The notes below the pieces were generated by a model. That model did not search any database. It saw nothing but the letters and a program-made list of their open reading frames with translations, and was not told the DNA's origin. A DNA stretch of 6,170 nt from Azonexus sp. (GTDB taxonomy: Bacteria; Pseudomonadota; Gammaproteobacteria; Burkholderiales; Rhodocyclaceae), in NCBI GenBank assembly GCA_030697085.1, contig JAUYQT010000557.1:1-6170 (forward strand), read 5' to 3'. Both the position numbers and the translations under genes were made by a program. Below are positions 1 to 3,905 of this stretch, piece after piece. The first letter of the stretch is position 1. Every line of letters starts with the position of its first letter.

Positions 1-151
1 GCCTTGGCAGAAGAATTCACTACTTTGCTTGTTGCCACGGCTTGTTATCCAGGAATTTGCGCATAACGCTGATGCGCAAATTATATATGCAGAACACTTT
101 TTGAGCGGGTATGGCATGGCACTCCGGCCAAAAGCAGATTACCCATACTCA
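1..151. other. DNA flanking the right end of the insertion sequence, no gene recognised
   Basis: About 150 bp lie outside the proposed right end of the IS. An open frame crosses this part on the plus strand, but it runs on through the IS end and antisense to tnpB without resembling any family I know, so I do not call it a gene. The only clear structure is the inverted repeat at 54-82, listed separately. The bases just outside the IS tip (about 132-151, read on the minus strand) would act as the guide of the TnpB-associated RNA. Confidence 0.5.
54..82. repeat. Perfect 11-bp inverted repeat with 7-nt spacer
   Basis: The arm AATTTGCGCAT at 54-64 is perfectly complementary to ATGCGCAAATT at 72-82, with a 7-nt spacer. 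Neither strand has a long T run after it, so it is not a standard intrinsic terminator. It could be an operator, an mRNA hairpin or part of an older mobile-element end. No gene beside it settles this. Confidence 0.6.
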
Positions 152-330
152 TTGACATCCCCCCTCCCTGAAGGAAGGGGATTCCTACGGCGCTACGCGA
201 TAATTTGCGTAGTCGCTTCGGCGGGTTCCTGCTTCATCGAGCGGCCTGACTGCGCCGACTCTCCACAGGCTAACAAGCGGTATCCCCGCTCTAAAACATT
301 GATCGCGCCGACCACATCGGCGTGATCTTC
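132..330 (-). ncRNA. Predicted TnpB-associated omega/reRNA scaffold with adjoining guide (boundaries approximate)
   Basis: TnpB family members use an RNA made from the 3' end of tnpB and the IS right end, with the DNA just outside the element as guide. Here that region covers the tnpB 3' end and two stem-loops: CTACGC/GCGTAG at 193-198 and 207-212, and the right-end hairpin at 161-180. It finishes with GATGTCAA at the tip. The guide would begin TGAGTATGGGTAATCT on the minus strand from 151 downward. The 5' boundary is a guess from the usual size of these RNAs. Because tnpB is internally deleted, this RNA may have no working protein partner in cis. Confidence 0.4.
152..184 (-). repeat. IS right end: GAAT, subterminal hairpin and TCAA cleavage site
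   Basis: Read on the minus strand, GAAT (184-181) is followed by an imperfect hairpin. Its arms are CCCCTTCC (180-173) and GGAGGGG (167-161), with one bulged base and a 5-nt loop. Nine bases from the hairpin foot the end is TCAA (155-152). In IS608, GAAT pairs with TCAA to position the right end in the TnpA active site, and the cleavage site lies about 10 nt beyond the hairpin. The agreement in sequence and spacing makes this end well supported. Confidence 0.75.
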
Positions 331-879
331 ATATCCACAATCGACGCACAAGAATTTCGCCTGTGTTTGCCGATTGTCTTTCGATACGTGCCCGCAGGCC
401 GGGCATGTCTGGCTGGTATGGTGCGGCGGCACGGCCAACAACATACCGCCGTGCCAAACTACCTTATACGCCAGTTGGCGTCTGAACTCTCCCCATCCCT
501 GATCGAGAATGGAACGGTTCAGGCCGCTTTTCTGGCTGACTTTCTTGCCCGGCTGTTCGACTGTGCCTTTGGAAGACCTGGACATGTTCCGTACCTGCAA
601 ATCCTCAATACAGACGAGCGCGTGGTGTTGGCTGATCGTCGTTGTGGTCTTGTGCAGGAAGTCTTTGCGGGCATTGGCAATGCCGGTGTGAATCTTCTGG
701 ACTTTGGCTTTCGCCATCGTCACATAGCCGATGAACTTGTTACCCGCTTCGTGATTTTCTTTTTGCAGCGCCAGTGCCTTGTTATAGACGAACCGGCACG
801 ACCCGGCGAAGCGGCGCATATCGCGCTCCTGCCCGCCATCGGGCATCAGTTCGTATTTGTAGGCTTGTAGACGTTGCAT
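193..879 (-). CDS. tnpB: TnpB (IS605 OrfB) with large in-frame internal deletion, predicted nuclease-dead
   Basis: TnpB is an RNA-guided RuvC-like endonuclease that helps maintain IS200/IS605 elements. The start at 879 gives the family-typical N-terminus MQRLQAYKYELMPDG and a 228-residue product, against roughly 370-400 normally. Residues 1-54 match the family N-terminus (RRFAGSCRFVYNKALALQK). The sequence then jumps at about residues 54-58 (near position 710-720) straight to the KAKVQKIH...DFLHK segment that normally lies after RuvC-I. The RuvC-II glutamate (CIEDLQVRNM, E92), the zinc-ribbon cysteines (C159, C162, C178, C181) and the RuvC-III aspartate (HADVVGAIN, D188) remain. The wedge/REC portion and the RuvC-I GIDxG aspartate are absent. 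The C-terminus is family-like. Reading frame is kept on both sides, so a protein may be made, but DNA cleavage is not expected. It is divergent from tnpA with 21 bp between starts. Confidence 0.88.
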   Translation of the reverse strand: MQRLQAYKYELMPDGGQERDMRRFAGSCRFVYNKALALQKENHEAGNKFIGYVTMAKAKVQKIHTGIANARKDFLHKTTTTISQHHALVCIEDLQVRNMSRSSKGTVEQPGKKVSQKSGLNRSILDQGWGEFRRQLAYKVVWHGGMLLAVPPHHTSQTCPACGHVSKDNRQTQAKFLCVDCGYEDHADVVGAINVLERGYRLLACGESAQSGRSMKQEPAEATTQIIA

Positions 880-893
880 GCTTCGATTATAGT
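865..893 (+). promoter_or_regulatory. Predicted tnpA promoter, leaderless, overlapping the tnpB promoter
   Basis: TTGTAG (865-870) and TATAGT (888-893, 5 of 6 consensus) are 17 bp apart. Initiation about 7 nt downstream would fall at 900-901, the tnpA start codon, and no Shine-Dalgarno sequence precedes that codon. The -10 shares four bases with the oppositely directed tnpB -10, so polymerase could not occupy both at once. The -35 half is weak. Confidence 0.35.
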
Positions 894-914
894 TTGGTCT
901 ATGAATAATGATAA
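886..914 (-). promoter_or_regulatory. Predicted tnpB promoter, leaderless
   Basis: On the minus strand TTATCA (914-909) and a perfect TATAAT (891-886) are separated by 17 bp. Initiation about 7 nt after the -10 would fall on position 879, the A of the tnpB ATG, so the transcript would have no 5' leader. The -35 lies inside the first codons of tnpA. This is a consensus match only. Confidence 0.5.
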
Positions 915-1317
915 CGATATTCGCCAAGGAAGACACTGCGTTTTTCTAATGCATGTGCATTTGGTCTTTGTAACGAAATACCGCCGTGAAGTCTTCACAA
1001 AAGAGATTCTTGACGACCTGCGTCCGATGTTCGCCAGCGTCTGCGCGGACTTTGAAGCGGAGCTGGTGGCGTTCGACGGCGAGGATGACCACGTTCACCT
1101 GCTGGTGAACTACCCGCCCAAGGTTTCCGTTTCCAATCTGGTCAACAGCCTGAAAGGCGTGTCCAGTCGGATGATTCGGAAGAAGAATTATCCGAGTATT
1201 CAAAAGAAACTATGGGGCGGCGCGCTTTGGTCGCCCAGCTACTTTGCGGGTAGTTGTGGTGGGGCACCCATCGCGGTTATCCGGCAGTACATCGAACAGC
1301 AGCAGACTCCGCACTAA
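901..1317 (+). CDS. tnpA: IS200/IS605 Y1 transposase TnpA
   Basis: TnpA is the single-strand DNA transposase of IS200/IS605 elements. As a dimer it binds the subterminal hairpins, cuts the ends through a tyrosine-DNA link and moves the element as a single-stranded circle. The 138-residue product is normal in length. It shows the HUH metal-binding motif in DHVHLLV (H64, H66), the conserved LWGGALWSPSYFAGSCGG block (residues 104-121), and the catalytic tyrosine in IRQYIEQQ (Y130). The start at 901 gives MNNDNDIRQGRHCVF, matching relatives. An in-frame ATG at 874 would add nine residues unlike the family and would overlap the start of tnpB. No frameshift or missing motif is seen, so the element may still be mobile even though tnpB is damaged. 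The gene ends 80 bp before the proposed left tip. Confidence 0.93.
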   Translation: MNNDNDIRQGRHCVFLMHVHLVFVTKYRREVFTKEILDDLRPMFASVCADFEAELVAFDGEDDHVHLLVNYPPKVSVSNLVNSLKGVSSRMIRKKNYPSIQKKLWGGALWSPSYFAGSCGGAPIAVIRQYIEQQQTPH

Positions 1318-1339
1318 AGTCAAAGTCAAAGTCAAGGAC
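1316..1339 (+). repeat. Short tandem hexanucleotide repeat AAAGTC, 3 copies plus a partial
   Basis: AAAGTC occurs at 1316-1321, 1322-1327 and 1328-1333, followed by the diverged AAGGAC. The first copy overlaps the tnpA stop codon. It lies between tnpA and the left-end hairpins inside the IS. It may be a slippage product and its copy number could vary between IS copies. Confidence 0.8.
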
Positions 1340-1397
1340 GGCTTTGCCGTCCGCGCTCTTGACCCCGCCCTGAGGGGCGAGGTTTGCCGCGCAACCG
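1336..1397 (-). repeat. IS left-end region with two subterminal hairpins; tip probably at 1397
   Basis: Two structures lie between tnpA and the proposed tip. One is a perfect 7-bp stem GGACGGC/GCCGTCC with TTT loop (1336-1352). The other is an imperfect GC-rich hairpin (1363-1382) whose TTGACCCC...CTGAGGGG pattern resembles the right-end hairpin (TTGACATCCCC...CTGAAGGAAGGGG). IS605-family left ends carry a hairpin some 15-20 nt inside the cleavage site. The TTGAT at 1402-1398 (minus strand) is at that distance, so I place the tip at 1397, but this is inference. Confidence 0.5.
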
Positions 1398-1400
1398 ATC

Positions 1401-1425
1401 AATAAAAACGGGAGCCGGGGCTCCC
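1401..1425 (-). terminator. Intrinsic terminator of the PEP-CTERM gene
   Basis: On the minus strand GGGAGCC (1425-1419) pairs perfectly with GGCTCCC (1416-1410) around a 2-base spacer, followed by GTTTTTATT (1409-1401). It starts 27 nt after the stop codon of the PEP-CTERM gene. The tail runs directly into the TTGAT that probably served as IS target. Confidence 0.85.
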
Positions 1426-1452
1426 TGTGGATTTCGGACGCCGAGCCAAATA

Positions 1453-2346
1453 TCAGCTATAACGGCGGCGCATCACGCTCAAGCCTGCCAAAGCGATCCC
1501 CAAAAGCGCCAGTGAGCCTGGTTCGGGAACATTATTATTCGGCAACACTGGGTCGCGCGCCCAAAGCATCAAGTTAGAGATGTCTTTATTGTTAAGATCA
1601 CTCGTACTCCAATTGCCGCTAAAGGAATAGGCCGTCGTGTAGTCAAACGTGCCAGACGGCAGATGCTGCCCCAAAATGGTGAAGTCGAAGTCATAGACGG
1701 CAAAATAGTCACCTGCCTTCATGATGAAGGCGAGATGGTCAAAGGCATTGGGTCCCAGAATGTTCTGAACAGCCGGGATGATGGTTGGGTCCAACTCCAG
1801 TTTCCAGGTACCGGACGACGTACCCATCCCAACTACCGTGATTTTGAGATAGTCAGCCAGACTCAGCGTGCCGAATGTGCCATAGTCAGATCCGTTTTTC
1901 CCGAGGTATATCCAGCCCGGATCATCGGCTGCGCCGTCACCGTCCATATCTACCAAGGCACTGGTAGTTGTCAGGGGAGAATACACGCTGTTGAAATGAA
2001 TCTGACTGTCGCTTTGAACACCCGGCAGATAATAGGGATTGAAGTAAGTATTCTGGCCAACTGACCCGCCATTCAGCACGCTGGTATCAATTACGCCCAG
2101 GTTATTGCTTCCGCTCGGCTCGGAAGCAACGTTATTCCCACTGGTTACCCCGTAGCAACTCGTGGCTTGAATGCCGGCATTGGTTAAAATATTGGTGCTA
2201 GAACCAGTAACCCACATATTCTGCAAAGTTACGGTGTTATTAAACGTGCACGAGGCTGGCGAGAATGGTGCTGCAGATGCACTCCCTGTCGCCAAGAATG
2301 ACGCTAAAACCAGCATCAAGGCCGATACGGTTTGTCTGATTTTCAT
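1453..2346 (-). CDS. Exported PEP-CTERM sorting domain protein
   Basis: The 297-residue product is a predicted extracytoplasmic protein. Residues 1-26 form a signal peptide (basic MKIRQ, a hydrophobic core, then GSASAA with likely cleavage near residue 25). The C-terminus is a PEP-CTERM sorting signal: VPEPGS at 273-278, a hydrophobic helix LALLGIALAGLSVM, and the basic tail RRRYS. In this family an exosortase (EpsH/XrtA) recognises PEP, and the proteins are tied to exopolysaccharide, biofilm or floc formation. The body holds two cysteines (C33, C64) and an acidic DMDGDGAADDPGWIYLG segment (133-149) that may bind calcium. Its specific function is unknown to me. The start at 2346 is chosen because GGAGA (2356-2352) sits 5 nt before ATG; a GTG at 2376 adds ten residues and lacks such a site. 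Exosortase genes are not in the window. It has its own sigma-54-type promoter and terminator, so it is probably monocistronic. Confidence 0.92.
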   Translation of the reverse strand: MKIRQTVSALMLVLASFLATGSASAAPFSPASCTFNNTVTLQNMWVTGSSTNILTNAGIQATSCYGVTSGNNVASEPSGSNNLGVIDTSVLNGGSVGQNTYFNPYYLPGVQSDSQIHFNSVYSPLTTTSALVDMDGDGAADDPGWIYLGKNGSDYGTFGTLSLADYLKITVVGMGTSSGTWKLELDPTIIPAVQNILGPNAFDHLAFIMKAGDYFAVYDFDFTILGQHLPSGTFDYTTAYSFSGNWSTSDLNNKDISNLMLWARDPVLPNNNVPEPGSLALLGIALAGLSVMRRRYS

Positions 2347-2387
2347 GATTTTCTCCAAGAAAAGTATTAATCGCACTCAACGCAGAT

Positions 2388-2405
2388 AAAGCAAATATCA
2401 TTCCA
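2388..2405 (-). promoter_or_regulatory. Sigma-54 (RpoN) -24/-12 promoter for the PEP-CTERM gene
   Basis: The minus strand reads TGGAATGATATTTGCTTT from 2405 to 2388. GG and GC are separated by exactly 10 bases, and TTGCT fits the -12 consensus TTGCW. The -24 half TGGAATG matches TGGCACG at five of seven positions. Transcription would begin near 2379, giving a leader of about 33 nt that contains the Shine-Dalgarno site. RpoN control of PEP-CTERM genes through the PrsK/PrsR system is known in floc-forming betaproteobacteria. Confidence 0.7.
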
Positions 2406-2703
2406 CTATGCCAACCAGGCTTTATCTCGCTGTTTTTTATAGGTTTTTTTCGTGCACCGCACAGATGTAGGCATCGTGATGTAAAAAATACCGACACAAC
2501 TTCGGTAGTGCTCAAATACAGAAAAAGAGGCCGCTTCAGTATGAATGGCAGCAACGAGGTGGGGACAGTCGATTATTCCTGAAACTTGAACGTCTCTCCT
2601 CAGTCCAGAGCCGCCATCCTCACCAACAAGCTGAACGGCAGCACTTCGCCGTATGCGGCCAGCCCATTGTTTCTGATTCCGGCCTCAGATTGTGTATGAC
2701 AGA
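2406..2703. other. Intergenic stretch upstream of the PEP-CTERM gene, no gene recognised
   Basis: About 300 bp contain no convincing gene. GTGC-ACC-GCAC (2452-2462), a small inverted repeat, lies about 75-85 bp upstream of the expected sigma-54 start and could be part of an activator site, but this is speculative. The hairpin at 2483-2507 is listed separately. Between about 2600 and 2703 reading frames are open on both strands, on the minus strand ending AAYGEVLPFSLLVRMAALD at a TGA (2602-2600). This might be a fragment of an older element, but I cannot identify it. Confidence 0.5.
2483..2507 (-). terminator. Intrinsic terminator-like hairpin upstream of the PEP-CTERM promoter
   Basis: On the minus strand TACCGA (2507-2502) pairs with TCGGTA (2494-2489) around a 7-nt loop and is followed by six T (2488-2483). 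It could stop minus-strand transcripts arriving from the DUF1857 gene, whose stop is about 200 bp away, and so insulate the PEP-CTERM promoter. The stem is short (6 bp), so strength is uncertain. Confidence 0.55.
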
Positions 2704-3174
2704 TCAAACCACCGAACCGCCTGCCGCCAGCGTGCGGATGATCCGTACGCAATCGACATCCGACTGGTGGTAGGCCGATTTGACGTATTCGATGTAGGCG
2801 CGATCTTCTGAGTTCGGGCTATTGGCCAGCGTCGTTTCGTAGGTAAAGCGCAGGAACAGGAAAGCCGGCTCCGGCTCCTCGATCGCAATTTGCAGGCTAC
2901 CGCCGGGGTGGCTTTCGGAAGGCTCAATTTCAAAGCGCACGCTGTGTGGCGCGATGATCGTCACCCGATCACGAATCATCGCCGGGCCGAAATCCAGTTC
3001 GCGCAACAAGGTGTCGGCTTGCCGTTCGAGGATCGTGCAGGACTCCAGTCCGGGTAAAAAAGGCAGCGGATTCTCGACGCGATAGAGCAGGCCTTGCCAT
3101 ATTTGGTCGCGGTGCAGGGGGTCGATCAGCGGATTTTCCGGATCGTTGATTTGGATAAGATGTTCGAAGTTCAT
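2704..3174 (-). CDS. AtaL-like SRPBCC family protein (DUF1857)
   Basis: The 156-residue product has the START/SRPBCC-fold pattern of the AtaL-like/DUF1857 family. It opens with FEHLIQINDP and LIDPLHRDQIWQGLLYRVENP (residues 3-35), then LPGLESCTI, a central strand series LLRELDFGPAMIRDRVTI (56-74), and a C-terminal helix region YIEYVKSAYHQSDVDCVRIIR (residues 127-147). Length is usual for the family. Such proteins form a hydrophobic cavity and are usually cytoplasmic. The natural ligand and reaction are not established, so I assign no biochemical role. No signal peptide is present. It is divergent from rsuA with only 23 bp between starts and has no clear Shine-Dalgarno site. The start at 3174 is supported by the conserved MNFEHL N-terminus. 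A transcript could continue to the hairpin at 2483-2507. Confidence 0.85.
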   Translation of the reverse strand: MNFEHLIQINDPENPLIDPLHRDQIWQGLLYRVENPLPFLPGLESCTILERQADTLLRELDFGPAMIRDRVTIIAPHSVRFEIEPSESHPGGSLQIAIEEPEPAFLFLRFTYETTLANSPNSEDRAYIEYVKSAYHQSDVDCVRIIRTLAAGGSVV

Positions 3175-3178
3175 GGCC

Positions 3179-3192
3179 GAATGTTAGCATTC
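3179..3192. promoter_or_regulatory. Palindrome in the 23-bp gap between divergent DUF1857 and rsuA genes
   Basis: GAATG (3179-3183) and CATTC (3188-3192) form a perfect 5-bp inverted repeat around TTAG, centred in the gap between the two start codons. It could be a shared operator, and it also contains weak -10-like hexamers on both strands (TAGCAT, TAACAT). Half-sites this short can occur by chance. Confidence 0.3.
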
Positions 3193-3197
3193 TGCCC

Positions 3198-3905
3198 ATG
3201 CAACTAGAACGAATCCTCCAAAAGCACGGTTTCGGCACCCGCAAGGCTTGCCGATCACTTATCCGGCATGAACATGTCGCGGTCAACGGTCAGATTTGCG
3301 ACGATCCTTTCGCCGAAATCGAGACCAACGGCCTTGTTTTCACGATTGATGGGGTCGATTGGCCCTACGCCGAGTTTGCCTGCCTGATGCTGCACAAGCC
3401 GGCCGGCTACGAATGCTCGCGCAAGCCGCTGCATCATCCGAGCGTCCTCAGCCTGCTGCCGGTGCAGTTGCGCGAACGCGACGTGCAGCCGATTGGCCGG
3501 CTCGATGAAGACACCACCGGGCTGTTGTTGATCACTGATGATGGCCAGCTCAACCATGTCATTTCCTCGGCCAAACGCAAAGTGCCAAAGGTTTATCTGG
3601 CGACGACGAAGCATTCAATTGATCAAGACCAGATCGATCAATTGCTCGGCGGTGTGCTGCTCAACGATGAGCCGGAGCCGGTAGCCGCTGCGGCCTGTGA
3701 AATCGTCGGGGAAAGTCTGCTCCGCCTGACGCTGACCGGCGGCAAATACCACCAGGTCAAACGCATGGTGGCCGCAGCCGGGAACCGGGTGGAAGCCTTG
3801 CATCGTGAAACCATCGGCGAGCTCCATTTGCCGGCCGATCTCAAACCTGGCGAATGGCGCTGGTTGTCTGCGGTCGACCTGAAAAAACTGGGATATTTGG
3901 CATGA
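3198..3905 (+). CDS. rsuA: 16S rRNA pseudouridine synthase, RsuA/RluB/E/F family
   Basis: The 235-residue product fits the small-subunit pseudouridine synthase RsuA, which isomerises U516 of 16S rRNA during ribosome assembly in the cytoplasm. An N-terminal S4 RNA-binding domain (about residues 1-48, LERILQKHGFGTRKACRSLI and VAVNGQ) precedes the catalytic domain. LMLHKPAGYECS (63-74) is motif I-like. GRLDEDTTGLLLITDDG (100-116) carries the catalytic aspartate D103, and GGKYHQVKRMVAAAGNRV (181-198) is the conserved RNA-binding/active-site block that ends near LHRETIG. E. coli RsuA has 231 residues with the same order. Other family members (RluB, RluE, RluF) modify 23S rRNA. Length and the KYHQVKRM block favour RsuA, but exact site specificity is inferred. 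Its last codons overlap the oxyR start, indicating an operon. Confidence 0.88.
   Translation: MQLERILQKHGFGTRKACRSLIRHEHVAVNGQICDDPFAEIETNGLVFTIDGVDWPYAEFACLMLHKPAGYECSRKPLHHPSVLSLLPVQLRERDVQPIGRLDEDTTGLLLITDDGQLNHVISSAKRKVPKVYLATTKHSIDQDQIDQLLGGVLLNDEPEPVAAAACEIVGESLLRLTLTGGKYHQVKRMVAAAGNRVEALHRETIGELHLPADLKPGEWRWLSAVDLKKLGYLA

Larger units (their letters stand above)
152..1397 (-). mobile_element. IS200/IS605-family insertion sequence, IS605-type divergent layout, about 1.25 kb
   Basis: The element holds a Y1/HUH transposase gene (tnpA, plus strand) and a tnpB-like gene (minus strand), divergently arranged as in IS605. Taking the tnpB direction as left to right, the right end lies at 152. 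There, GAAT stands directly before an imperfect hairpin, and TCAA is the terminal tetranucleotide, matching the guide and cleavage sequences known for the IS608 right end. The left end is less certain. A related hairpin at 1363-1382 is followed outward by TTGAT (minus strand, 1402-1398), a target type known for ISDra2, which would place the tip at 1397. IS605-type elements are usually about 1.7-1.9 kb, and the shortfall matches the segment missing from tnpB. No terminal inverted repeats or target duplications are expected in this family. Confidence 0.85.

Noticed and set aside
120..140. TGGCATGGCAC near 111-122 as a second sigma-54 promoter in the flank
   Set aside because: There is no TTGC or GC at the required 10-base spacing from either GG.
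29..325. A 98-codon open frame crossing the IS right end
   Set aside because: It spans flank, IS tip hairpin and tnpB antisense, with no recognisable protein pattern.
322..870. A 182-codon open frame on the plus strand
   Set aside because: It is entirely antisense to tnpB and shows no family resemblance, while the tnpB frame carries clear TnpB motifs.
193..879. The idea that the shortened TnpB is a TldR-type nuclease-dead transcription repressor
   Set aside because: TldR proteins keep the overall TnpB fold and sit beside regulated host genes rather than an intact tnpA. Here the middle of the protein is gone and the gene is still inside an IS with tnpA.
874..900. Upstream ATG for tnpA
   Set aside because: It would add nine residues not found in relatives and would overlap the tnpB start codon. 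The ATG at 901 fits the family N-terminus.
1316..1382. CRISPR-like array in the repeats and hairpins downstream of tnpA
   Set aside because: The repeat unit is only six bases with no spacers, and the hairpins fit an IS left end.
1663..2064. Plus-strand frame opposite the PEP-CTERM gene
   Set aside because: It is a shadow of the convincing minus-strand gene, with no start signal or family match.
2240..2554. A 104-codon minus-strand frame over the PEP-CTERM 5' end
   Set aside because: It runs through the sigma-54 promoter, the leader and the signal-peptide region in another frame and resembles nothing.
2685..2933. Alternative minus-strand frame overlapping the DUF1857 gene
   Set aside because: It is Arg/Ser-rich, low-complexity shadow translation of a gene with a recognised family pattern.
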